Shown here one piece after another: positions 11,165-21,599 of a stretch of DNA of 64,000 nucleotides (position 1 is its first letter; every line of letters begins with the position of its first letter). Location of the stretch: assembly GCA_959347315.1 (NCBI GenBank), contig OY365810.1, positions 32,145,083 through 32,209,082 of the forward strand. Reading direction: 5' to 3'. Position numbers and translations under genes: made by a program. Below the pieces are notes generated by a model. The model saw only the letters and a program-made list of their open reading frames with translations. It did not search any database and was not told the DNA's origin. Origin of the DNA: Bimastos eiseni (lineage: Eukaryota > Annelida > Clitellata > Crassiclitellata > Lumbricidae).

Positions 11165-12300
11165 CATGCATACCGATTCGGAATTTAAAACTTTGAAACT
11201 TCGCCTGTGTTGTCTATTCCAACACTAATCTCATTCTCCAACCAAAAACGTTTCTGTGAAATACAACTTCTGTAAACCATCGGCATTTAAAACTTTGAAA
11301 ATTCGTAGGCCTGTATATCGATAAAACACAACTGTTGAAAACCAACGGTATTGAAACTTCGTTACTATCGCTTATACTCAACTCTCGCAAATCAACGACA
11401 ATGAAAACTTTGGAACTCAACTCTTGCAAACCGTCGGCATTGAGGTTCTACGTCAGTTGATTCCTTCGTCTGTTGATTTCCGTCAGTTGATCCCCGTCAA
11501 TTGGTCCCCTAGTCAATTGATCTCTCCGCCAATTGATCCTCTGCCAATTGAGCTCAGCCCAATTGATTCAACATTCATGTTCCACTTGCGTCCGTCTCCA
11601 TTTATTAAAAGAATGATGTAAAAGAGCACGAAAGGTTAAAATGGAAAAAAACAAAAGCGTAATTGAGAATCATGATATGATTAGTTTATCTGCATAAAGT
11701 CCTAAGCACAAGCGTTTATGCATGGGATAAATGAGCCGTTGCTCTGAGATATCCTATAAAAGAATCTCCGAACGGTCGTAAGCAGTTCCAGCGCGATTGA
11801 CACGCGTTACAAGCGAGCGATATAGTTTCTTCGCCGGATGCCTTCTATCTCTGCATGCCTTGAAGTTCAAAAAATACTCTGAGATATACATGTAAAAGAA
11901 TCTCCGATCGGCCGTAAGCGGTTACAGCGCGGAGTGACACGAAGCCTGGGCATTAATTTGTTATTTTGTAATGTAATTTTGTAAATCTGTAAAATCAATC
12001 TTTTGTTTACTAACATTATCAGCTACAAGTCTGTGATGCGCATCTTAAAGAGTTGAGGGGATCAATTGACGAGTGGATCAATTGACTATGGGACCAATTG
12101 ACGGAGGATCAACTGACGGGGATCAATTGACGCGATACCGGCATTGAAATCATTGAAACGCAACTCTTGCAAACCATCGGCATTAAAAACTTTGCATCTC
12201 GACTCCTGTAAACCATCGGCAATAAAAACTTTGAAACTTCTTCCAATCACATCTCTTTCTTCGACCTTCGTGCTCTTCTCTTCGTACTTCTCCAACCATC
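11165..12300. repeat. Inverted short satellites flanking a 0.5-kb core (foldback-like)
   Basis: About 11452-11570 holds degenerate copies of GTC(A/G)(A/G)TTGATCC, and 12055-12142 holds the same unit inverted (GGATCAATTGAC). Outside each lie direct copies of a 35-40-bp unit containing CAAACCATCGGCATTAAAA and ACTTTGAAA (11170-11450 and 12160-12245). The core has two direct repeats around AAGAATCTCCGA.CGG.CGTAAGC (about 11755-11815 and 11880-11945). No transposase is seen. Only the right half is present in the beta mate at about 44583-44780. Confidence 0.6.
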
Positions 12301-13836
12301 ATATCTCATCCTTCAACTATCTGCTGAATATTTCTCTCTACCAACATTCCTGTCTTCGTATTTTCAATGCCCTACAACCAATTGTTGTGCATTTGTGCAT
12401 TTACCCAACTATGCATTTCTAAGTCTCGTATGGTCGTTTTTCTATCACTCTAGTGTTGAAACATATTCATTTTGATTAATTATAATTAATACTGTGGTTT
12501 CTTCTGACTTCTAAAAGGGGTCACAAAAAAGTTTAAAGTGAATAACAAATGTTTCCTGAATTTTTGAGGCACGAGTAAGCAGGAAACTACACTCATTTCC
12601 CAGGAACAAAAATCGTGATATATTTCAACGTGCAGAGACAAATTCGTTGACAATGCGCAAGTCACTTTTGCACAGATATAGGCCTATACATATAATATGT
12701 ATATATATATATTTATCTAAGATTCATTTACTTAAACATTAATGTATGCCACTTCTTTTTAAAAATTCTCAACCTGCACCAGACAATGAAGTGTATGTGC
12801 GCGTGTTTTGATGAGAGTGTGTGGTGTGGGTGTCGCTATTTGTTGGTGTGTGTGTGTGAATGTCTACAACAAAAAATACTGAGCAAATTTTATCTTGATG
12901 CCATTCGGACAAACGATCAGAAATTCTAGGTGAGCAGAGCTCCGTCGTACATCCAGTTGGCCATGATGACTTAAGTACCGTGAATCATTGTAGTGGAAAT
13001 GGTGAGCCATTAATATATTAATAGCCGATTGATCAAATCGATGACATCCAGCATAGATGTCTTTCCCTTTGAAATGACATTCCAACGCGTGAGTCGGAGA
13101 CATGCATTCCTCTCTGAGGGCGCACAATACCCACCAGAAGATGATCCTGGTATATATTTCTTCCGTTCGCTGAATGTAGATACTGTTGGCTCCGTACTGT
13201 TGGGTATTGGCAGCAGCTTGGGCAGAAATGGGAAGAAATCGATACATTCCTTTGTGGGTTGCTGCAAAATTGGAATGGCTACTTTGGTCAAATGTCAGAA
13301 TTCCACCACTGCTAGATACTTCATCCAATGTCAGACTTAGATTGTTCGTATTAAATCGGATTGATGCATCTATCCAGAAGACTCTAGGAAACTCAGATAA
13401 CACCTCCTGGAATGTTTCATTAAGACAAAATAACATTTTAAATTGGGAATATAAAGAACAATAAACAATTAAATTAAAATGCATCGTGTAATGAAAATAT
13501 TGATGTCTCTCTTCATAGGCAATATTCATGTGAACTTCAAATACTGTACGAATCTGGAGGTGATGATTTGCAAGTTAGGTTATTTTGTACTAGGCCTATG
13601 TGACATTTGCATCAGCTGGTATAGGCCTAAAGACTCAATTCACGTTAAGCGGCGACTGCGGCGTCACGTGAATTATAACTATAATGAGCGTGAAACACTT
13701 CATAAGATATATAGACTCGTACAAAGATGGTTCACATCCTACGTGAGTTGTGGTGCGCATGTTTCGGATCCCATAAATCAATGACAGCAAAGCGCCCTTC
13801 GGCATTTTCTTATCTGCAACCCATGTTTGAATATCT
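11977..13836. repeat. Segmental duplication beta, left copy
   Basis: Matches 44509-46466. It carries the right half of the inverted satellite, the 3' flank and exon 4 of gene F, and part of its intron 3. The mate has about 100 extra bases at 45045-45148. The match ends abruptly at TTTGAATATCTC, where the left copy switches to an exon 2 fragment and then to block gamma. Confidence 0.88.
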
Positions 13837-14801
13837 CCAAACTCCTCTAGGTAACTTGAAGACAGATTGAAAGAACTGTTTAGTAGATTCAGTTTAGCGA
13901 CACTGTGTGTCATATTGATAATGGTTGATCTTGGTACAGACATTTCTCATGTTGGTAAATAATTCCCTGAGGAGGAATTCTAGACTATCGTGAACCAGGA
14001 TGCAATGATATTTCTCTAAAAGAAATTTACCTGCGGCTGTGAAATAATGAAAAGGATTACGTTTCGTTTACCTTAATGGTGTCTTCTTCGGTCCGATTGA
14101 AATCGAGATCGTAAAAGTAAATCGTATAATTCGGTAAAAGTCTTTGAATATTTCCAATGGCGTCCATTGCAGCGTGAAAGTAGTTTTTATTTGCGGCAGT
14201 GACGAAAACAAAGTCATTGAGGTTTTCTCTTCTGATGGGAACGAAGTCTTTTAAAGGAATTCCAAACTCCTCTAGGTAACTTGAAGACAGATTGAAAGAA
14301 CTGCCGAATGTTAAAGTACTATTTTCAGACGTGCTGCAATAACGAGGATCTGGCCAGTTGACTGAAAGGCATAGTTCCGTTATATTAATCTAAGTGAAGC
14401 CAGAAAATAAACACATGATGTAAATCTTAAAGTGAGGGGTCACATTCTAGCAGATAGGGTGGTAGTTGACAACGACTCAGACACACCTCACAAACAGAGA
14501 CAGAAAGAAGTAGGACTAAGCTGTCATAAACAGAGACGGACAATCAAATATACAGACAAGCGCAGACAGAGTCAGACAAAAACAGAATCACGAATACACT
14601 GCAGGCTGAGAAAGGCAGAGGCTGTGAAATCAATACGAAATATACCTGAGTTGTCTGCTGATCTGTTGAGAAAGTTAATGACAAACAATTTCTCTCGGTG
14701 CTCTGCAGAAAATGCGTCAATCCAATGAAGAAAATAATTATTCCCAGCACACAAATTTTCATTTTCGTAGTCAAAGACCATGCATCTCTTGTCCTTGACA
14801 T
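12864..14801 (-). pseudogene. Gene F: chimeric family member lacking exon 3
   Basis: Exon 1 is 14801..14646 (52 codons, anchor CVLGIIIFFIGLTHFL), exon 2 is 14389..14072 (106 codons, VFVTAAN and IYFYDLD present), exon 4 is 13406..12864 (180 aa plus TAG). Exons 1-2 lie in block gamma and match gene G; exon 4 lies in block beta and is closest to gene D-type flanks. No exon 3 exists in the 665-bp gap, where gene D has one at the corresponding place. Because all exons are phase 0, joining exon 2 to exon 4 would stay in frame (338 aa) but lose the C..YR.FN..RYPSH and FKPL(I/V) block. In exon 4, KDIYAGC replaces the usual KDIWAGC. I treat it as a probable pseudogene; an expressed short form is possible. 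Confidence 0.75.
13836..13879 (-). pseudogene. 42-bp exon 2 fragment at a duplication junction
   Basis: The stretch from CCAAACTCC to AAAGAACTG repeats 14262-14303 inside exon 2 of gene F exactly. It sits precisely between the end of block beta and the start of block gamma, like a templated insertion made during break repair. It encodes only the SSFNLSSSYLEEFG-type segment and cannot be an exon. Confidence 0.85.
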
Positions 14802-14945
14802 TGATAGGCTGTTTCATTTGATTACACGCTAAAAAAAACAAAGCTCATGCTAGGCTTGAATAAAAAAAACAATTGTATAAGTGAATAAGCCAAATGGAAG
14901 TCAGATAAACGTTGGGGTCGATAGCCCTTATAACTAATGACCGGG

Positions 14946-15176
14946 CTACAGAGATCGCGAAGATAGGCATGAGATAGAGCTAGTAAGCAGCGCCATGCAG
15001 ACTATAACAGCTATCCCATATCTAATCAGCACCTCAAAGGGAAGCCAGTGGATAACGTCGCACAATGCGCACACGCATCTAGAGACATGACCAGATTGGG
15101 GCTTAACGCAACATCCGATCAAAGCACCGCAGTCGACCAGCCGTAAGGTCAGTGTAGAGCGAGCAACAGTTTTCAA
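14946..15176 (-). mobile_element. LINE reverse-transcriptase fragment (CR1/L2-like), degraded
   Basis: The minus-strand frame shows VIHWLPFEVLIRY followed by a hydrophobic MALL segment, similar to the HWLP(V/I)..RI.(F/Y)K....(F/Y)KAL block near the end of CR1/L2/Jockey RT. The preceding residues resemble a worn R(L)D(Y)C..L..G block. Only this short segment is recognisable. The same fragment is at 59284-59514. Confidence 0.5.
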
Positions 15177-15179
15177 GTC

Positions 15180-16083
15180 CAGTTATGATGAAGAAATGGA
15201 CAATTAAGAGGACATGTAGCAGAAGCAGTGAGTGAGTGAACGGGCGATTAATCAAAATTACGAACTCGTCTTGTTTCCTCTGAGAATGTTCTTCTTCTCC
15301 GAAGTCGCTATATATCAGACGGTAATATCTTGCATGATGACACATGCAGTACATAGCCAACATTGTCTTCTCACATGTCATCAACCGTCACAGATTCCCC
15401 GTCGTCGATACGACCTGATCAAGAATTAGGAATATGATGTCACCTACCAATTCCTGATAGAATTAGGTGACTGGGTTTGCTTTTGATTGGGAGCCCATCA
15501 CTTGTTACTTTTTAAGTTAGCTGAGCTTTGTTCGCCTATTGACGAGCTTAAGTCGCTAATGATTTTTTGCTGTTTCATAACATTTTTGTGATGTACACGA
15601 ACACTCTGTGCTGAAAGACCGTTGGCCTTAATAGTAATTATGTGATAGGCGGCTCATGGAGGAAGGAACTTGAGAACTATTATGATAATACAAATGGAAG
15701 GCAGATGAAGATACAGTTTTGCCAGCAATAAAGTTGTAAGGAAATAAGGGCATAGGCTTATAGTCCAAATCATGAGGTGGTGAAAACGAAATGTGTTAGG
15801 CCTATGTATGAACAAAGGCACACAATATAGGAGATCCAACCTTCTGTGAAGTATATGCCTACTGTTGAAAGTCCCCATGCCCATATACGTCCAAATAATT
15901 TTTAGAAGAAGAAGCGACCAGGAAGTCATGGAATATTTTGAGTTCTGTTTGACAAGTCACCTACATGTAATTATATTCTTTCACATGTATCGCAATCGCA
16001 GTTGAGTACATTGTATTTACTTCGAAAACGGTCACCGTCAAGTTTTGGCTCGTTACAACTTTTTCAGACTGTGGTAGCAACTC
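15180..16083. other. Intergenic DNA, nothing recognised
   Basis: AT-rich sequence between the LINE fragment and the 75-bp dispersed repeat. Short open frames on both strands have no family features. The mate is 59518-60421. Confidence 0.5.
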
Positions 16084-16152
16084 CAGTTTAGCGACACTGC
16101 GATAACAAAGAGCATTAGCGTCGCCCACCAGGCTTGGAACTGGCAGTGTCAG
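16084..16152 (+). repeat. Dispersed about 75-bp repeat
   Basis: Core CAGTTTAGCGACACTG, then a variable middle, then GTCGCCC...CAGGCTTGG.ACTGGCAGTGTC. Related copies are at 21293-21368, 43428-43507, 48025-48100 and 60422-60490, with a left half at 13890-13925 and 58228-58263. It may be part of a SINE; its boundaries are unknown. Confidence 0.6.
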
Positions 16153-16265
16153 TGTGCAAACAAGGTTGGAACTATTGTGTGAAATATTTTCTTTTTATAT
16201 CAAACTGACAAAACGCAGTATGATTACAAATCTAGTATGAAAACGTTGATACATCGAAGTCAACT

Positions 16266-16502
16266 ATTCTTCTTATTATTATTATAGCATTTTTATATAG
16301 TGCCCCTTCAAGATCTACCAGCAGCCGCGCAGGGCGCCTATTAAGCTATAATCTAATTTAACCAACGCCGCCGCCTTGCGAAGAAGGACTAGTCAACCTT
16401 AATGGGGATGCGGGTATCGAACTCGATTCTTCAGCTCTGTGCCCCAGTGGGTCATCCATTACTCTACGGTCGCTACTACACGCCTCGACCAACCGAGGTT
16501 AT
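16266..16502 (-). mobile_element. tRNA-like SINE with (AAT)n tail
   Basis: On the minus strand, a tRNA-like head with AGCGACCGTAGAGTAATGG (A box-like) and GAGTTCGATACCC (B box-like) is followed by a tail ending in a short AATAATAATA run. The tail type equals that of the LINE fragments in this window, which suggests mobilisation by such a LINE. The mate is at 60604-60840. Confidence 0.6.
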
Positions 16503-16998
16503 TCACTCGGTTCCTCGATTTATGGACAAATCTGATCGTTTCTGCTGAGAAATCCTCACTATAGGTCACTTGATCGATAAGAGGATCACTGCCACGTCGA
16601 CTCAGCGATTTGGACGCCGCATCTTTCCCCATGAAAAATTCGAAGTCCCTTGAGATTTTAACTGATTCCGCAGGCTATAGGCCTAATTTCATTTAATCCT
16701 GAAACTATGAAATAGCCATGCACCTCATCTTTATAATTATATGATATCCCTATGATGCTGACCACAGATGCCGACCTTCCAACTGTTATTTATTCATGCA
16801 ATGAATAACATAATTAGTAATCTACTTCTATCATGTCATATCACAAAATTACAGCATAACATCACCAATGTAATTATCAGATGGTGATACGGACATCGTT
16901 ACAGCACTAGCATTGTTGCGCAAGCGTTGAACATAATTATTCAAGAGCGTTGAAATTATTCGACAGCACTGAGTTTATTCACAAGCGTTGAACTCGAA

Positions 16999-17144
16999 TT
17001 AATCCTTATGTTGCACATACTTCAATGCAGAAGACAGAATTGATTCTGCATTATTATCAGGATTTTCGATTATATTAAGGATTTGAAGTGGTAGATCTAC
17101 GTATTCTAGATCAGGTGGTACGTACACAGAGTGAAATTTTAATT
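16999..17144 (-). CDS. Candidate terminal exon of an unrelated gene (uncertain)
   Basis: A minus-strand frame follows a GTTTCAG acceptor and ends at TAA. It reads like ordinary protein (FHSVYVPPDLEYVDLPLQI, then a helical C-terminus ending KYVQHKD), unlike the low-complexity frames around it. I do not recognise the family, and no upstream exon was found within the next kilobase. It could be a retrogene or transposon fragment. The identical segment is at 61337-61482. Confidence 0.25.
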
Positions 17145-17419
17145 CTGAAACGTCTTTGAGTGTATATATATATATCTGTTTAATTATGTGGATCTTAAAC
17201 ATGCATCTGGTCTTTAATAGAGTGCACTTCAATAGCCTCACTCTCAAATAGTGCACACATGGTGTCACATATATACACACACATACACAAGCCACACGCT
17301 GCGAACATGATGTTGAAAAAGTGGTCTACTGCATGCAAACAGGTGCTCACATGCACAAAACAATAAAACTAGTGTTTATCAGAAGATTTTATCTCTTTTG
17401 TTTTATGAGACTAGTTCCT

Positions 17420-17705
17420 TGACAACTATTCCATTCCTCAGCAAATGATCCAGAGTGTAATGAGATATTATGGCAACGCGTCTTCTTACCGTTCGCATGG
17501 CATAATGAAACCTCCTTTAGCATTGGCAGTGTATTCGTGCTATGTAATATTTCAGACAAACATGAACATACGAGAGTATTTTAATAGTGCAGATTCTTTC
17601 TACGTGTTTATCAAGCATAAGTTCACGGCTATAGTAATCGTTGTACAGCCTGATGGTCGTGTGTTAGTAGGCTCTACTGTTGCTTCGGCTGCCAGATAGC
17701 GCTCA
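17420..17705. promoter_or_regulatory. Conserved intergenic block, gamma/delta version (function unknown)
   Basis: Near-identical copies are at 26316-26600 and 61758-62043; a diverged copy is at 10340-10665. It lies about 0.7 kb beyond the stop codon of exon 4 in each case. A plus-strand 84-codon frame (17445-17699) is intact in all near-identical copies, but that is expected from recent duplication alone. Confidence 0.4.
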
Positions 17706-19289
17706 AGATAACGCATGAGAACCAAACATATTTTACGTTGGCTGTATTTCTTGCATTGGTTGAATGGAAAACTCTCCCCCTCCCCGTATTCAATTGGCGT
17801 TTAATGATCACTAAATCGTCTGAATGATTGCTAGCAATGCACTCCTAACGCGACAAGTGTCGAAGTAGTAATATTTCATCGATCTATATTCAGCATCAAT
17901 TTGGAGTCGACAATATTGGCCACTTTTGAAGAAACACTAAGCTTCCTTCATTGGTTCGCATTCCCTAGATTCAAGACCTGATATACCAGATTTAATTAAT
18001 TCAAGCATCACCTAAGACAACCTGCACTCAATCTAATACAAGGCATAGGAAAATACCGACCCGGTTAACCACATTGGGTTTAGAGCGCTAGTCACCCGAT
18101 AAGAGGCCTGAAGGTGTGGTTCGTTAATAGAGGGAAACTCATTTCAAAAACTCGAATCTCTTGCTAGCTAAGAACGCACAAGGGGCATTGAATATACTTC
18201 AGCGTTCACAGAAACACTCATTGACGATGTGAAAATCAGATTTGTAAAGATAAATCTAAGATTTAAATTGCATACTTAAGTGTCTAATGCCTAGGCTCCT
18301 TTTAAAAATCTCTCAAACTGCACCAGACAATGAAGTGCGTGTGTGCGCGTGTGTAGGTGTAAGTGTATGTGTGTGTAATTGTGTGTGTGCATATCATTTA
18401 CGAAAAGTACTGAGCTGGTTTTATCTTGATGCCATTCGGACAAACGATCAGAAGTTCTCTGTCAGCAGAGCTCCGTCGTACATCCAGTTGTCCATGATGG
18501 CTCGTGTACCGTGAAACATTGTATTGGAAATGGTGGGCCATTAATATATTGATAGCCGACTGATCAAATCGATGACATCCAGCCCAGATGTCCTTCCCTT
18601 TGAAATGACATTCCAACGCGTGAGTCGGAGACATGCATTCCTCTCTAAGAGCACATAACACCCACCAGATGATGATCCTGGTATATATTTCTTCCGTTCG
18701 CTGAATGTAGATACTGTTGGCTCCGTACTGTTGGGTATTGGCTGCTGCCGAGGCAGAAATAGGAAGAAATGTATACATCCCCTTGTGCGTTGCTGCAAAA
18801 TTGGAATGGCCACTGTAGTCAAATGTCAGAATTCCACCGCTGCTAGATACTTCGTCCAGTGTCAGACTTAGATTGTTCGTATTAAATCGGATTGATGAAT
18901 CTGTCCAGAAGACTCGAGGAAACTCAGATAGTACCTCCTGGAATGTTTCATAAGGACAAAATAACATTTTAAGTTGGACAAATAAAGAAAAATTTTTTTT
19001 AGCTCACCAACATGTTTCAGAATGTCTCGTGTAATGAATATATAGATACCTCTCTTCATAGGCATACAAATATGGCCCGTCCATCTGGAAGTGGAACATG
19101 CTACCAACCCAAGTAACTAATATGACATCATTGCACCAGTTTAAGAATAACCTAAAACTTTCTTACCAAACGGTTAGATAAAGTTACTTGTTGTTGCAAC
19201 ATTGCTTGTCATGACATGATGTATTCGATGCTTTGATATGGTGGTGCGAGAAAATTTTTTATAATTTACTTTCGAGGTAGGCTAATTTA

Positions 19290-19433
19290 ACGTCGATGGG
19301 TCGCCTCTGTTAGCTGAATGGTTAGTTCTTCTGGGATTTCACTTGTTCACTGCATGATTACGTTACACTACCATTTCCGTGTTTGTGTGCTATGTTTTGT
19401 CCGGTGAATAGAATATTGATTGATTGATTGATA
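19290..19433 (+). mobile_element. SINE-like sequence ending in (ATTG)n
   Basis: GTTAGCTGAATGGTTAG resembles an A box, and the unit ends in a short ATTGATTGATTG run after TTTTGTCCGGTGAATAGAAT. No clear B box is seen. The copy at 28185-28369 has the same body with a much longer ATTG run; a third copy is at 63628-63771. Assignment to a SINE family is tentative. Confidence 0.35.
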
Positions 19434-21292
19434 GGCATATTTGACATGAACTTGAAATACTGCGCAAATCTGTGATGGTGAATTTACCAGTTATGATATT
19501 TACATAAGCTGGGTAGATAATCAATTTGCTTCATGCGACACCCCATGAATTATAATTACATTGAACCAGAAACGCTGCATAGGATACATAGACTCGTACG
19601 AAGATAGTTCACAACCTTCGTAAGTGTTGGTGCTCAGGCTTCGAATCCCATGAACCAATGACCTCAAAGCGCCTTTCAGCATTTTCTTATCCGCAACGTA
19701 TACGTGCGTGACTTTGTAGGCCCTATCTCTCAGCAAATACTCCGTGCGCTCATGGATAAACTAGTAGTGAAATTTTCCAGCAACATCTTTCGCACAAGTT
19801 AAACAAATTTGTTTAGTAACTGTTAGCTGCGATGAAAGCATATTAATGCGCTTACTTTGTAGTTATGAAATGGACTTACGTGAATGATGAGAGGCTTAAA
19901 TGCGTAGTTTTTCAGATATCGGATGTGAGACGGATAGCGAGAGTAGTTGAACTGTCGATATATAACGTTGCATAGAGACTTTATCTAAAAATAATTAGAT
20001 TGGTATTATTTGATTTTCTTGTGAATGTGTAGCCTACTTTCTAAAATTCGTACTCTTTAGATACAGTTATTATGTTATCGTGCCCTTGTCAATAGCCAGG
20101 TCACTCTTTAGTCTACTTTGGAACATTCTTTTAATTTACTAATTAAGATTGATGTAGACTATAGTCATTTCTGAACTTGCACCCTTTTCCAATGTAGCTA
20201 GATGATAAAATTTGGTGGACCAACAGCGGTATAATATCCCCTCTGGGAATCTCTTCGTCAACGTCTACTGCGAAATATACCAAAGTATATTTGAAAGCAT
20301 GGGCCTATGGGAATAAAACTCTTCGTTTGTTTGTTTGTTTGCATATCGGCGTTCAGACACCTGCACGAGTGGGTGTTCGTGTTTGGTTGGGTTGATTGGT
20401 AGCTTTACAGGCGGCGGTTGGTTGAAACAATTCGTAAGTTATAATGATGTAAATAATAATATGGAAATTTCTGTTTTTCAATGTTGATGTTCCATTCAGA
20501 TCCAGCCTGGTCACAGGTAGGGTTTAGAGTCGAATGCGGAACTAGATGTTAAGAATTTTGATGACCAAGCGGTGGACCAAGCAATAATTAAATTGTTGGT
20601 TCAATTAGATATAGGCCTATTTCTTTCATTTACACATGCATACATAAGTTTTAGAAATTCAATAAGTCACATAAATATTATAAAATAAATTACTTATAAT
20701 TTCATTTTAAACATCAGTCTGTCATGTGTTGCATTGATTTTGATACGGACGATGCACCAATTGTAACGGAATAATAATAATTATGTTTAAACTAGAAAAT
20801 CTGTGTGCATGTTGTCACCTTGTCAATTTGTTGTTGCGGTCGAGTTTCATCGAGGTCGTAGAAGTAAATCGTGTGATTTGGTAGAAGTTTCTCAACATTT
20901 CCAATGGCGTCCATTGCGATGTGAAAATAGTTTACATTGGCAGCAGTTACAAAAACAAAGTCATCTAGGTTTTCTCTCCGCATGGGAACAAAGTTCCTCA
21001 AAGGAATTCCAAGATTCGTTAGATAACTTGGCGGCAGATTGAATGGAGAACCGAATGTTAAACTTTCATTTTCGTTCGTAGTGCAATATCGAATTTTTGA
21101 CCAATCGATTGAAAGACATTCTTTCTCATCAGACTAAATTTAAATATTAGATCCGTAAGAGTCAATAAGAAACATTTCAGTTATACAGGACTGCGTAATG
21201 TAATGTGGCTCTGCTTTTATATAGCGCTTCTCGACGACACTGCCGACACTAAATCCACGTGTAATGATACAAACTAATGGTGGTGATAGGTG

Positions 21293-21368
21293 CAGTTTGA
21301 CGACACTGTGTGATAAAAAGATCATTAGTTTGCCCTCCTTTATCCAGGCTTAGGTCTGGCATTGTCGG
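21293..21368 (+). repeat. Dispersed about 75-bp repeat
   Basis: CAGTTTGACGACACTGTGTG...CCTCCTTTATCCAGGCTTAGG.CTGGCATTGTC: the most complete copy of the dispersed repeat, lying in intron 1 of gene C. Its mate is at 48025-48100. Confidence 0.6.
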
Positions 21369-21599
21369 ATTATAAGCAGTTCCGGAGTTATACAAACTAA
21401 TTTCATGGCTGTCATATAATATTTAATCGCCATTTTGCATATGCACTTATAACCTGACCGACAGAATATATGTTATAATTGGGAATATACCAAATAAATT
21501 AAATCCGCAAAAATGCAATACACGTGTGTTCTGAAATTTCACAGCTTGTTTTGTACTGGATGTGTTTTTATCGGTAACAGAAGCTTCTGTGATTAACAC

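Larger units (their letters stand above)
13880..19662. repeat. Segmental duplication gamma, left copy
   Basis: Corresponds to 58218-64000 at a constant offset of 44,338 over 5.78 kb. I noticed no substitution or indel in the stretches compared by eye, and all open frames have equal coordinates plus offset. It contains exons 1-2 of F (G in the mate), a LINE fragment, a SINE, the conserved intergenic block and exon 4 of C (H in the mate). Such identity contrasts with the other duplicated blocks. Confidence 0.92.
17372..19754. repeat. Segmental duplication delta, left copy
   Basis: Matches 26268-28692 (and 61710-64000 through gamma). It starts at TGTTTATCAGAAG and ends at ATACTCC.TGCGCTCA. It carries the conserved intergenic block, the GT-rich 3' flank and exon 4 of gene C (E in the mate), plus part of intron 3. 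Confidence 0.9.
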
